A stretch of 64,000 nucleotides of DNA from Syntrophotalea carbinolica DSM 2380 (lineage in GTDB: Bacteria > Desulfobacterota > Desulfuromonadia > Desulfuromonadales > Syntrophotaleaceae), in contig NC_007498.2 in assembly GCF_000012885.1 (NCBI RefSeq), positions 1,240,001-1,304,000 of the forward strand, in the 5' to 3' direction. The translations under genes were made by a program, and so were the position numbers. Of the stretch, positions 38,004 through 47,069 are shown piece by piece; the stretch's first letter is position 1, and each line of letters starts with the position of its first letter. The notes below the pieces were generated by a model. The model saw only the letters and a list, made by a program, of their open reading frames with translations. It had not been told where the DNA came from and made no database searches.

Positions 38004-38906
38004 TTACCCCTCGGGAAGCGACAGGAAAAGGTGGCTTTGGGAAAGCATTTGTTCGACTATGAAGTCAATCGCTTCCCGTACCCGCGCAAGTTTTTTCGAA
38101 TCCGGGTTAACCTGAAGCCAAAACTCCCTTTCGAGATAATTTTCCGGGAGTACCGGCACCAGGTCTCTCTCCGTGTGGGCCATGAAATACGGGATAACGC
38201 CGATACCGGCACCAGCTTTCAAGGCATTCATCTGGGCGATGATTGTTGAACTTCTAAAAGAAGTTTTCAGCGCAGGAGAGTATTCTTCCAGAAATCTCAA
38301 CTTCTGGTCGTAGAGAAGGTCGTCAATATATCCGACAAAGCGGTGTTCTGCGAGGTCACCGAATTTTTGGATGGGGGGGAAGCCTTCAAGATATTCCCTG
38401 GAGGCAAACAACCCGAATCTGTAGTTGGTTATTCTTCTCGCAATAATTCTGTCCACCGTCGGCTTTTTTACGGTTATAAGAATGTCCACTTCCCTTTTGG
38501 ACAGACTGTAATACATGGGCACAGCTATCAGTTCGATCTCCAACAAGGGATTTTTGCTTTGTAACGCATTGATCCTCGATGCCAGAAAACAATGACCCAG
38601 TCCATCCGGAGTTGCAATCCGGATCGTTCCCGAAAGCTGGTTGTCCCTGTCGGGAACATGTTCCTGAAATTTCAGAGCCGCCTTTTCGAGTTCTTCTGCA
38701 AGGGGGAGCAACTGTTCTCCCGCCGATGTCAGGCGGCACCCTTTTTCCGTTCTCACGAAAAGCTTCGTTTGCAAAGCGGTTTCCAGGGCTGAAATCCGTC
38801 GCGATACGGTGCTGTGCGTCACCTTTAGCTGGGTTGCGGCAGACACGAATGAGGTCGTTCGGCTGAGAGCCAGGAAGAAACGGATATCGTTCCAGTTTTG
38901 GTCCAT
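38004..38906 (-). CDS. LysR family transcriptional regulator
   Basis: 300 residues: N-terminal LysR helix-turn-helix (FFLALSRTTSFVSAATQLKV, THSTVSRRISALE; residues 5-60) and a C-terminal periplasmic-binding-like co-inducer domain. It begins at the ATG behind AAGGAGGGCGAC. Divergent from the AEC transporter gene, which it probably controls; the inducer is unknown. Confidence 0.92.
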   Translation of the reverse strand: MDQNWNDIRFFLALSRTTSFVSAATQLKVTHSTVSRRISALETALQTKLFVRTEKGCRLTSAGEQLLPLAEELEKAALKFQEHVPDRDNQLSGTIRIATPDGLGHCFLASRINALQSKNPLLEIELIAVPMYYSLSKREVDILITVKKPTVDRIIARRITNYRFGLFASREYLEGFPPIQKFGDLAEHRFVGYIDDLLYDQKLRFLEEYSPALKTSFRSSTIIAQMNALKAGAGIGVIPYFMAHTERDLVPVLPENYLEREFWLQVNPDSKKLARVREAIDFIVEQMLSQSHLFLSLPEG

Positions 38907-39090
38907 GTCGCCCTCCTTGAGGAGCGGATCTTCAACGATTTGGGCCCCATATATGGTAGGCCTTGTTTCTGGTTGTGCATAATTGCACATCTGGTGAACC
39001 ATATTCAACGTTTACAGCTCAATTGCGTGCAGCTATTTTGGCCATAGGGCTTGCTTTATGATTATCTCGTTACTTCAGGATGAATAGTAT

Positions 39091-39987
39091 ATGGAAAACT
39101 TTGTTCTCATAGGTGTTTTTGTCGGGCTTGGGGTTCTGTTTCGATACCTTGAGGCCTTTCCGGAGCAAACGCCGCAGGTGCTGAATATGTTTGCTCTGTA
39201 TGTTGCGCTGCCAGCCGTCATCCTTCTCAAGGTACCTCACCTCAGTTTTTCAGGGGACATGATCGTTCCTGCGGTTGTTCCCTGGGCGATGCTGATATTG
39301 TCTGCCGCCCTGATTTTGCTCGTCGGCAGAAGTCTACAATGGTCACGGGAAACCATCGCCGTCTTGCTTCTGGTTGTGCCGATCGGCAACACTTCTTTTA
39401 TGGGGGTACCGATGGTCAACGCGTTCTTCGGAGATTCGGGTATTCCCTATTTGATCATTTACGACCAGATCGGAACCATGCTCATCTTTGCCATTTTCGG
39501 ATCCATCATACTTGCGATGCATAGCTGTAAGGGGAAGGTGAACATAACCGACGTCATTAAACGGGCTGTCCTTTTCCCGCCGACGCTGGCGCTGCTGGTC
39601 GGATTGGCGCTGCGTTCCTGGGCTTATCCGGAGGCCCTGATCAGGGGGCTGGAAACCCTGGGGGGGATGTTGACCCCGCTGGTGATGACCGCGATAGGTT
39701 TTCAGTTGCGGATAAGGCTCAGCCCAACGGTTTTGCGTCCGTTAGGCTTCGGCCTGGCAGTCAAGTTGGTCATTGCTCCGGTGGTCGCTCTGCTCGGATG
39801 CCGGCTGTTGGGGTTGAACGGATTGGGGACGGATATCGCCGTGTTTGAGGCGGGCATGCCGCCGATGGTTACCGCCGGTGCCCTGGCCATTGCCGCGGGC
39901 ATCCTGCCGGAACTGGCTGCTGCCTTGGTCAGCCTGGGGATGGCCCTGGCATTCGTGTCGTTACCGTTACTTTATTGGATTCTTTGA
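39091..39987 (+). CDS. AEC (auxin efflux carrier) family permease
   Basis: 298-residue inner-membrane transporter with about ten hydrophobic segments. AEC features: N-terminal ALYVALPAVILLKVP, the GNTSFMGVPMVNAFFG motif after helix 4, and the C-terminal FEAGMPPMVTAGALAIAAG repeat-like motif. AEC carriers export malate, malonate or similar anions. Divergent from a LysR regulator. Confidence 0.9.
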   Translation: MENFVLIGVFVGLGVLFRYLEAFPEQTPQVLNMFALYVALPAVILLKVPHLSFSGDMIVPAVVPWAMLILSAALILLVGRSLQWSRETIAVLLLVVPIGNTSFMGVPMVNAFFGDSGIPYLIIYDQIGTMLIFAIFGSIILAMHSCKGKVNITDVIKRAVLFPPTLALLVGLALRSWAYPEALIRGLETLGGMLTPLVMTAIGFQLRIRLSPTVLRPLGFGLAVKLVIAPVVALLGCRLLGLNGLGTDIAVFEAGMPPMVTAGALAIAAGILPELAAALVSLGMALAFVSLPLLYWIL

Positions 39988-40059
39988 TTCGGAACTCTGG
40001 CGGGGGCCGTACTTACGATCCAAGTCGGGGGAAACAAAATGTGTTGGCGGGTGCATGTA

Positions 40060-40110
40060 AAGGGGGCGCGTCTACAGAGGCCATTTATTGAATTCTGTAG
40101 ACGCGTCCGT
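40060..40110. repeat. Palindromic REP-like repeat, copy A
   Basis: A-GGGGG followed by a 12-bp perfect stem (CGCGTCTACAGA at 40067-40078, TCTGTAGACGCG at 40094-40105) and A/T-rich loop. Shares AATTCTGTAGACGCG with copy B and TCTAC/GAATTCA with copy C. It lies between the convergent ends of the AEC and AraC genes and may terminate both. Confidence 0.75.
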
Positions 40111-40120
40111 TTTGTTGACA

Positions 40121-41044
40121 TTATCCTCTTTTCCCTCCTGCGACCTGCCGAAGGTTGGTAATGTCGCGCAATGGTGGCGCACCGAACAGACGACTGTACT
40201 CCCGACTGAACTGGGAAGGACTTTCGTAGCCGACCTGGAAGCCGGCAGTAGCTGCATCCAGGCGTTCCATGAGCATCAAACGCCTGGCCTCCCGTAAGCG
40301 GAGTTGCTTTTGATACTGCAAGGGACTGAGAGCGGTCATCGAACGGAAGTGATGATGAAAGGTCGAGGTGCTCATGCTTGCCTGTTCGGCGAGATCGTCG
40401 ATGCGCAAGGGTTGCGTGAAGTTGCCCTTTAACCATTCGATCGCCCTGGCTATCTGCTGGCTCTGGCTCCCCGCCGTCGCGATCTGGCGCAACCGTGCGC
40501 CCTGATCCCCCACCAGCAGGCGGTAGATGATCTCCCTTTGGATAACCGGTGCCAGGATCGGGATATCCTCATCCTCATTCAACAGATCGATAAGTCTCTG
40601 AAAAGCGTTTAGCAGCGGCCGCGTCACCTCGCCGGTCGCCATGCCGCGGCTCGACTCCCGGGTCCGTGGCGGCGGAAGCTGGCTATCCGCCATGAGCTGG
40701 GAAACCTCGCGCAGGTCGAAGGTCAGCCGCAGCCCCAGGTAAGGTTTTTCCGGACTGGCTTCGGTGATCTGCACGACCGTCGGCAGGTGCACCGAGGTGA
40801 TGAGGTAATGCTGGGCGTCGTAGACCAAGCTTTCGTCGCCCAACTTCACGCGTTTGGCTCCCTGCGCAATCAGACAGATACTCGGCTGGTACATGCCTGT
40901 GACCGGTTCGGTTGGCTCAGTCCGCCTGAAGAGCGACAGGCCGGGGATGGCAGTTGTGTGCAGCTCGCCCTGTTCAGTCAATCGGGCAATTCTCTGGAGT
41001 AAGCATTCCAGCGCATCACTGGTTTTGCCGTTTTCTTTTCTCAT
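40121..41044 (-). CDS. AraC family regulator, YqhC type (copy 2)
   Basis: 307 residues, paralogue of the regulator at 31635-32579 with the same layout: AraC_N domain (PGLSLFRRTEPTEPVTGMYQ, ICLIAQGAKRVKLGDESL) and two helix-turn-helix motifs (LRIDDLAEQASMSTSTFHHH; FQVGYESPSQFSREYSRLFG). A copy of the shared operator lies 89 bases upstream but is oriented away from the gene, as at the first copy. Ends next to palindromic repeat A. Confidence 0.92.
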   Translation of the reverse strand: MRKENGKTSDALECLLQRIARLTEQGELHTTAIPGLSLFRRTEPTEPVTGMYQPSICLIAQGAKRVKLGDESLVYDAQHYLITSVHLPTVVQITEASPEKPYLGLRLTFDLREVSQLMADSQLPPPRTRESSRGMATGEVTRPLLNAFQRLIDLLNEDEDIPILAPVIQREIIYRLLVGDQGARLRQIATAGSQSQQIARAIEWLKGNFTQPLRIDDLAEQASMSTSTFHHHFRSMTALSPLQYQKQLRLREARRLMLMERLDAATAGFQVGYESPSQFSREYSRLFGAPPLRDITNLRQVAGGKRG

Positions 41045-41132
41045 CGCATTCCTTTATTTCCCTGTGTTCTTTACAGGATAAAGATTACGCGACCATGCAA
41101 TGAGCAGACAACTATTTTCTGTTGGTTCAGAC

Positions 41133-41167
41133 GATCGGGCAAGAATCAGACAGGATCAAGCAAACGG
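41133..41167 (+). promoter_or_regulatory. Putative AraC (YqhC-type) operator, site 3
   Basis: GATCGGGCAA, then ATC, then AGGATC at the conserved spacing; ends in ACGG. Upstream of AraC copy 2 in inverted orientation. No rightward gene follows, which suggests that a divergent target gene was lost when the defence patch arrived, or that the site serves autoregulation. Confidence 0.6.
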
Positions 41168-41237
41168 TTTCAGTTTGCGGATCGGGGAGGGGGTAGCCAG
41201 GGGGAGGTGGGGTGCATAAACAAGGCGCATATGCATA

Positions 41238-41290
41238 TAAAGGGGTCGCGGCTACAAATTTCAAAAGATAAATTCTGTAGACGCGACTCT
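41238..41290. repeat. Palindromic REP-like repeat, copy B
   Basis: AAAGGGG followed by arms GTCGCGGCTACA (41245-41256) and TGTAGACGCGAC (41276-41287), pairing at 11 of 12 positions around an A/T-rich loop. Located 25 bases beyond the stop of the large NTPase gene, where it could act as its terminator. Confidence 0.75.
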
Positions 41291-41314
41291 GCAACTGCTC
41301 TTGACAATCAGCGT

Positions 41315-44300
41315 CTAACCTCGACGCTTCGCCAAATCTATACCAATTACCTTTATAGCCTCAAGATCAGGTCGCCGCTGATTGATTCGATTCGCTTCAA
41401 TCTGCACCTTGGCGATCAGTTCTTCGAAAGTCAGTCGTCGCCCGGAGACCCAGTATGCCTGACGCCTTCTGGCCAGCAAAAAAACACCATAACGGGAGCG
41501 TACGTCCCGTAAATATTGGCCGACGAGTTGCCTTTGTAGGCGTTCGATGTGTTCATTGAAACTCCAGTTGTCAGAAATTTTCAGTTCAATGACACATGGC
41601 GCATCAATTTCCTGAGCATGCACACGAATGTCGGGACGCTTGGCATCGGCCAGTTCTTCTTCTGGAGCAATGCTGTATTTCCCGCGTGCCGCTTTTCGGA
41701 GCGAATCTGAAAACCAAATACGCAATTCGGTTTCCTGATCGACTCTTTGCAAGGTCGCGGCAACGCTTGTGTCGCCTTCCTCAAGGTCGTATTTGATGTC
41801 ATCGAGACGGATGCAAACAAGATCAAATAGCTCGCCAGCAGTGGCGGGTCGTTTTTCCCCATCCTCGGCAAAAGCGACAACGTCGGAGGGCTCCCAGGGA
41901 GAGAGCTCGGTATCCGCAGCGGCCCTGCGCAGTGCTATGACAAGCATCCTCTCGCGGGAACGTTTGTGAGGCAGAATTTTGGAGAAATTCAGTAAAGTTT
42001 CAAATGCATGATGTCCAGGCGTATCACAGACTTTGCCCAACAAATAGCCTCGCATATCCTCCGCATTGTCACGCGCATCCGGAGTAAAAACACCATCATG
42101 AATATTGTCATCTTCAATACGGATATGTTGATAGATCAGCGGCACGAACTTTTCCAGAGATTCAATTCGCTCAAAATCTCGGTAATTACTACCAAAGCGA
42201 CTGAAATGATGATGGCCCATCGCACCGCAAAAGCGGATCATCTTTTCCCGCCGCTTGTCTTTGCCGTTTTCTTTTGATAACCATTGTTGTAAGGCAATCT
42301 GTGCTCCCTCGGCGTCGACACACAACCACGCAACTAGCCAGGTTAATAAGCGACTTTCATCCTCAGACTCGATATGCCGCCGTTGTGCCAACTCTGCTAA
42401 GGCACGGCCATCCAATCCATCCCCTTGCAAAACGATGGACAGGGCGTTCTCCAGGGTCTGGTCGCGCCTCGGCTCCTTGTTTTGAAGCAGTTGAAAGATG
42501 TAAGGTCCATAGCGATCTTTTAGTGGCTTCAGTCTGGAATAACGAAGTTGCGCCAGCATGTGGTGAACCGGCGTCGAGCGCTCTCCATCGTTCAATCCGA
42601 ACTCCCAAAGAAACTCTTTTTGCAATATTTCATCGATGGCTTGAGGCTGGCTGGCTAGCAAATCCTTGATCCAAGGAGGGAAACCGTTAATCTCATGAAT
42701 GGCATAGCGAACAGCCAACAGTGCTTCTTCATGGGACAGACACCGTGCCCAGTCGGGTTTCATCCTCGCCTCAATGGCTAAACCAACCATCCCGACAATC
42801 AGATCATTAGGAATGCCATTAGCATCCTGCTCAGACTTTAGTTTCGGACAGAAGTGCCTCCAGTAAGCCATCAACCCATCACGTGCAGCTTCTGCGACCT
42901 CAAGCCCAAATTCCTCGATCAGCGTTTCCCATCGGTCGCTCCCCCATTTGGAGCCTCCTTGATTCTTCTGTTCGCGAATATTCGCTGCAAGGTCATAAAG
43001 GTCGGGAAATTTCGAGGCAATCGTTGAACCTGAAATATCACATATTTGTTGGGGATCGGATTGCAATCTTTGTATCCAAGCTTGCCGGTTTTTTTTCTGC
43101 TCTCGCTCTTTGTTATTTTGTTCCTGTCTCCACTCGTTCCTCCGACGATCGCATTCCAATTCTTCAGATGACAAGGATGGTGGGTTAAGATAGCTACCTA
43201 ACTTTGCCGTCATCTCCACGTTACGGCGGGCAAGGGTTTTCATTTCTTCCAGATGCAATTTGTCACGCCCTGCATTGTGCCACAGGGATAATGCAACGGA
43301 ATACGCAACCAACTGATCATCTTTGTCCGGCAACAATTCGGCTTGAGCGAGAAAATATGTGAAATCTTCAGGCATCACTTTCCATGGAGCCGGTTCAAAT
43401 TTAATAAACCACCAGTCATCAAGCCGCTCGTTCTTTTTTTTTCGATTATCTCTAACCCGTCGGACTGCTCTCCAGAAAAAAACGTGTCGTAAATCTGGCA
43501 TGTTGTCGATGGCAGATTGCAAATCTGCCTTTGAGTCTTCATCATAATGTCGCGATTGGGCATTAAGTTCGGCGGCACGTAGTACGGCGTCATTTAGGCA
43601 AAGTGATGGATGCCTGAGAAAGCCATTAGCAATTTCAACTGCATGAGGTAACAGCCAAGCATATCGCTTCGAAATATCGCAGTGAAAATTTTCAACAAAT
43701 GGCTCAAGTTCAAGCAAACGAATAAGACCGGTCAGCAAAGGAAGAAGAGTTTCTTCGGAGCCTTTCTCGATAGCTTGCTCCAGTGCATACGATATTGGAC
43801 TTGTCGAAAACCGCTTTGGTTTGGGTATTTTGGCGAGAGTATCCAGTAACGCATCAACGGTGATCAACTCAGGGAAAAATTGCTCACATACGGCGCTGAT
43901 CAAGTCGACGTCGCCTTTTTCCGTATCGGCAAGTATGGCCAAAACAAGACGCTCTTGCTGCTCTTTAGCTCCGCAGACGCCGATTGCCCGAATTCCCCCG
44001 AGTCGCGTGTAACGATCCATTGAGAGATCGAGGGCAAGATTCAGGGCAATCTCTGCGCATTCCTTGATCTCCCCTTGCCAAATTGTTCGCAGGAGGAGAT
44101 GCCTAACCTCTTCGTTTGATTGATATTTCTTCAGAAGTTCGATGATGGTGTCTGCGAGTCGGGTGTCCGCCAAGCGTCTTATCGCAGCCAGATCGAGAGA
44201 TTCGTCGTAATATTGGTTGGAGACACATACCTCGGCAAATTGGCGTAGCAATTTTTCCCGCACTGGGATAGGGAGTCTGGATGGGTCTCCGTAACCGATC

Positions 44301-45610
44301 AGGATTTCCGGAGCAATGTTGCATAGTCGCTGGCATATTTTTTCATCCCAAAGCGCCAGCCAAGCAACGATCGGCTTCATTGACGGTACGACGACATTCA
44401 GGCCATACCGTTCAGCGAAAAGCAACTGTTCGATACAGCGTCGGGACTTGCCTTGTTGCAGTAAGTTGTAAAGCCATTGTGCCGTAAGATATTCGCGCAC
44501 TGAGCGATGATGTATCTTCGCTCGGCCATAGGTCGCCTCGTCAAACAAGGCGCGACGCAACAACGACTCGACGTCGCCGGATGTCCAATCCACCAGAACC
44601 TCTTTGGGATCGAGAGCATGGCGTGAAAATATGGAGGGGTCTTTGGGATCGGGCAGAGCAATAAAATTGCAGCGTGAGAGGGTCAGAGCCGCCGCGATGC
44701 TCTCGGCACCTGCGCGAGCCTTATCGGGTGAGAGGGGGCTCTTTTTGTCATGTTTCGGATTGGTCTCGGTCAGTTTCTTGCCGATATTGTATTCAGTCAT
44801 TTCGGCTAGCGAGGCAATTTCCCCAAACTCTTGCCAGAAAGCGATAAGGTCGATCAGATCCCGTGGCCGTTCGGCAAAGATGCCGGCATCCGCCCGCCCA
44901 ATCGCCTCGATAAAGCGAGCAGGTTCATGGACACCACGATGGCAGGCAAATAATTGAATCTGTTCCCAGGTCAACGGAGCGAGGCGGAATATACTGATCT
45001 TTAATTCTGTATCGGTGGATTCGTCCTTATCAGGCAACACAGGAGTTTTATCGCCTTCCGTTTCATTTTCTTTTTGAAAAATTTTTTCTTTGGGGACAGG
45101 CAGCCACTCCTCAACCAACGACAGATCGGAGATTGCATCCCAATCACTTCCCCGCCCCGAAATGTATATAAATGCTCTATGGGTCACATCATTGAGAGCT
45201 CTCGCGATGCGCTTCAATGCTCGTTTAAAACGATCGTGGCTGACCAGCCGCGCTTCATCGACGGAATCTAGAAAAAACCAACCGGACTGGTCGGTGTCGC
45301 GCCAAGCCCTGAACTCAGAGTAGGTCCCAACATCGAAGGCCTCTTCGATACCTATCTCCGCTAACTCTTCAATCGCACAAAAAAAGGCAGCCTTCCCTTC
45401 GGCATGAAGCCGGTGCGCTGTTTCTCTGAACTCTTCAGTCTTCCCCGTTCCGGCCTCCGCAAGGATGACAACTCGTGGTAGTTTCAGAAGTTCGGGCCAT
45501 CCAGGTTGAGAGTCTCTCGACCATAAATGCTGATAACGGAGGGCATCCGGATCGGGATCCTCTTGGTCACTTACTGCCCAGAATTTTCGATTAAGCTCAA
45601 TGTGAGTCAT
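41315..45610 (-). CDS. Large NACHT/STAND-like P-loop NTPase with C-terminal PD-(D/E)XK-like domain
   Basis: 1431 residues, not assigned to a named system. N-terminal P-loop domain: Walker A VVILAEAGTGKTEEF (near residue 50) and Walker B WFFLDSVDEARL (near 112), as in NACHT/STAND signalling ATPases; a sensor-like YISGRGSDWD follows. Residues about 400-1250 are helical and repeat-like (HEAT/TPR style) with few other marks. The C-terminus (about 1310-1400) holds RPDIRVHAQEIDAPC then VIELKISDNW, a PD...ExK pattern of restriction-type nucleases. The composition is visibly more A/T-rich than neighbouring genes, and the gene is flanked by repeat B and gene fragments, which points to transfer. A single-gene anti-phage role resembling Avs-type proteins, but with reversed order, is my inference. 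Confidence 0.8.
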   Translation of the reverse strand: MTHIELNRKFWAVSDQEDPDPDALRYQHLWSRDSQPGWPELLKLPRVVILAEAGTGKTEEFRETAHRLHAEGKAAFFCAIEELAEIGIEEAFDVGTYSEFRAWRDTDQSGWFFLDSVDEARLVSHDRFKRALKRIARALNDVTHRAFIYISGRGSDWDAISDLSLVEEWLPVPKEKIFQKENETEGDKTPVLPDKDESTDTELKISIFRLAPLTWEQIQLFACHRGVHEPARFIEAIGRADAGIFAERPRDLIDLIAFWQEFGEIASLAEMTEYNIGKKLTETNPKHDKKSPLSPDKARAGAESIAAALTLSRCNFIALPDPKDPSIFSRHALDPKEVLVDWTSGDVESLLRRALFDEATYGRAKIHHRSVREYLTAQWLYNLLQQGKSRRCIEQLLFAERYGLNVVVPSMKPIVAWLALWDEKICQRLCNIAPEILIGYGDPSRLPIPVREKLLRQFAEVCVSNQYYDESLDLAAIRRLADTRLADTIIELLKKYQSNEEVRHLLLRTIWQGEIKECAEIALNLALDLSMDRYTRLGGIRAIGVCGAKEQQERLVLAILADTEKGDVDLISAVCEQFFPELITVDALLDTLAKIPKPKRFSTSPISYALEQAIEKGSEETLLPLLTGLIRLLELEPFVENFHCDISKRYAWLLPHAVEIANGFLRHPSLCLNDAVLRAAELNAQSRHYDEDSKADLQSAIDNMPDLRHVFFWRAVRRVRDNRKKKNERLDDWWFIKFEPAPWKVMPEDFTYFLAQAELLPDKDDQLVAYSVALSLWHNAGRDKLHLEEMKTLARRNVEMTAKLGSYLNPPSLSSEELECDRRRNEWRQEQNNKEREQKKNRQAWIQRLQSDPQQICDISGSTIASKFPDLYDLAANIREQKNQGGSKWGSDRWETLIEEFGLEVAEAARDGLMAYWRHFCPKLKSEQDANGIPNDLIVGMVGLAIEARMKPDWARCLSHEEALLAVRYAIHEINGFPPWIKDLLASQPQAIDEILQKEFLWEFGLNDGERSTPVHHMLAQLRYSRLKPLKDRYGPYIFQLLQNKEPRRDQTLENALSIVLQGDGLDGRALAELAQRRHIESEDESRLLTWLVAWLCVDAEGAQIALQQWLSKENGKDKRREKMIRFCGAMGHHHFSRFGSNYRDFERIESLEKFVPLIYQHIRIEDDNIHDGVFTPDARDNAEDMRGYLLGKVCDTPGHHAFETLLNFSKILPHKRSRERMLVIALRRAAADTELSPWEPSDVVAFAEDGEKRPATAGELFDLVCIRLDDIKYDLEEGDTSVAATLQRVDQETELRIWFSDSLRKAARGKYSIAPEEELADAKRPDIRVHAQEIDAPCVIELKISDNWSFNEHIERLQRQLVGQYLRDVRSRYGVFLLARRRQAYWVSGRRLTFEELIAKVQIEANRINQRRPDLEAIKVIGIDLAKRRG

Positions 45611-45751
45611 ACGAGATACTCGGGGTAAAATTGGGACATTTTGCTTTTCTCTTATTTTTCAGTGTTAGTTCAAAATAGCAGTTGTCTCCCAAAACGTGTA
45701 TGCAGCTCAAAAATCGATTATGGCAAAAACAGAAACGTTTCCCCATTTTCC

Positions 45752-46780
45752 TCATTCCCCATGCCCCTTCTTCTCAATCCTCTTCACCACCCGCTCAAAC
45801 GCATCCTCCTCTTGAGCCTCTTCCTCCAGTCGGCGTGCATGAAACTTGTCATACTCTGTCTGGGCAAGCTGCTTCGCCACTTCGGCGCGCACATGCCCGG
45901 CATGGTCGAGCACATCGCGCTCGTTGAAACTCAAAAAGGCATCCAGTTTGGAGGCCCAGTCGGCCATGTTCATGGGACGCTTGCGTCTGGCCTGGTCCTC
46001 GGCGTAATCGAGATACATGGTAACGATGCGGTTGAGACCGTTCAGCTCTTCCGCGGTCATATAATTCTTGGCGACTGCCACATCCGGCTTGCGCACCTTG
46101 GCGCCTTTCCAGCTGGTAAGTCCCATGTTCGGCTTCTTTGCATCGGCTCGCTCGGCAATCAGTTCGGCGGCGGTGTGGCCGGTAACGGCCCAGTGGAGTT
46201 TGTTCTGGACGGTTTGAAAAAAGGTCTGTGCCGGTTCGCTCCGGGAATCGTAATCCACGGCGGTGGCGTAGATGTCGGTGATTTTGCGGTAAAAGCGTTT
46301 CTCGGAGGCGCGGATATCGCGGATGCGTTCGAGCAGTTCGTCGAAATAATCGGCGCCGAACGGGGTGCCGATATTTTTCAACCGCTCGTCGTCCATGACG
46401 AAGCCTTTGACCAGATATTCCTTTAGCCGCTCGGTGGCCCAGCGCCGAAACTGGGTGCCGCGATGTGAACGCACCCGGTAGCCGACCGCGATGATGGCAT
46501 CGAGATTGTAGTGTTTGACGTCTCGATTGACTTGTCGTCTACCTTCGATTTGAACTGTCAAGTATTCCTTGACAGTTGCCTTCTCGTTCAATTCGCCTTC
46601 GGCAAAAATATTCTTCAGATGCAGGCTGATATTCTGCTTGGTCACCTGGAACAGTTCCGCCAAAGCAGCTTGCGGCAACCAGACTGTTCCATCCTCGAGA
46701 CGCACATCGATTTTGGTCTGCCCGTCCTCGGTTTGATACATCAGAATGTCGGAGGTTGCTTCCGGAAGGTATTCATTCAT
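45752..46780 (-). CDS. RhuM family protein
   Basis: 342 residues of the RhuM/virulence-protein family: N-terminal DGTVWLPQAALAELFQVTKQ (Fic-Doc-associated or Bro-like DNA-binding part) followed by NISLHLKNIFAEGELNE, VNRDVKHYNLDAIIAVGYRV, RSHRGTQFRRWATERLKEYL, and a helical C-terminus ending in Glu/Lys-rich sequence. RhuM genes are frequent passengers in restriction-modification and toxin-antitoxin loci; the biochemical role is unknown. Start at the ATG overlapping the stop (ATGA) of an upstream gene remnant. In the same direction as the large NTPase, 141 bases upstream of it. Confidence 0.88.
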   Translation of the reverse strand: MNEYLPEATSDILMYQTEDGQTKIDVRLEDGTVWLPQAALAELFQVTKQNISLHLKNIFAEGELNEKATVKEYLTVQIEGRRQVNRDVKHYNLDAIIAVGYRVRSHRGTQFRRWATERLKEYLVKGFVMDDERLKNIGTPFGADYFDELLERIRDIRASEKRFYRKITDIYATAVDYDSRSEPAQTFFQTVQNKLHWAVTGHTAAELIAERADAKKPNMGLTSWKGAKVRKPDVAVAKNYMTAEELNGLNRIVTMYLDYAEDQARRKRPMNMADWASKLDAFLSFNERDVLDHAGHVRAEVAKQLAQTEYDKFHARRLEEEAQEEDAFERVVKRIEKKGHGE

Positions 46781-46869
46781 AAGCCAAACTCCTTCAGGCC
46801 GGTCGCCATTTCTTCCCGTACCTGCGCCGGTTCCTTTTCGATTCCGTCGATACGTTGGCCAGTTATCCA
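46777..46869 (-). pseudogene. C-terminal remnant of a gene upstream of rhuM
   Basis: A leftward 30-codon fragment (WITGQRIDGIEKEPAQVREE, then MATGLKEFGL, stop) overlaps the rhuM start by ATGA. Its amphipathic end fits a restriction-modification subunit (HsdM or HsdS tail), the usual upstream partner of rhuM; I cannot prove which. Everything upstream is lost at palindromic repeat C. Confidence 0.5.
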
Positions 46870-47027
46870 GAGGGGGCATCTACGGAATTCAGTTTTTTAA
46901 ATCTGGAGATGCAATTTTTCAGACTTGTCGCCACCTGGCGCCGCGGCAGATGGGTTGCTTCGCAGAATTCCACCAGGTTATAGGGCGTGATCTTATCGGC
47001 GACAAACTCGCGGAACTGGGCGGGCCA
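46863..47027 (-). pseudogene. Unidentified coding fragment
   Basis: An open stretch of 54 codons without a start (WPAQFREFVADKITPYNLVE, FCEATHLPRRQVATSLKNCI, SRFKKLN...) runs through repeat C to a TAA. It has protein-like composition but I do not recognise the family. It probably is the tail of a truncated gene, perhaps the toxin partner of the HipB-like regulator upstream. Confidence 0.4.
46870..46916. repeat. Palindromic REP-like repeat, copy C
   Basis: AGAGGGGG followed by imperfect arms GCATCTACGG (46876-46885) and CTGGAGATGC (46903-46912); the TCTAC-GAATTCA core matches the reverse complement of copy A. It lies exactly at the junction of two truncated genes. Confidence 0.55.
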
Positions 47028-47069
47028 AGGCTACCGATTGGTCCCGTCATACGGATAGGGACTCCGCCA

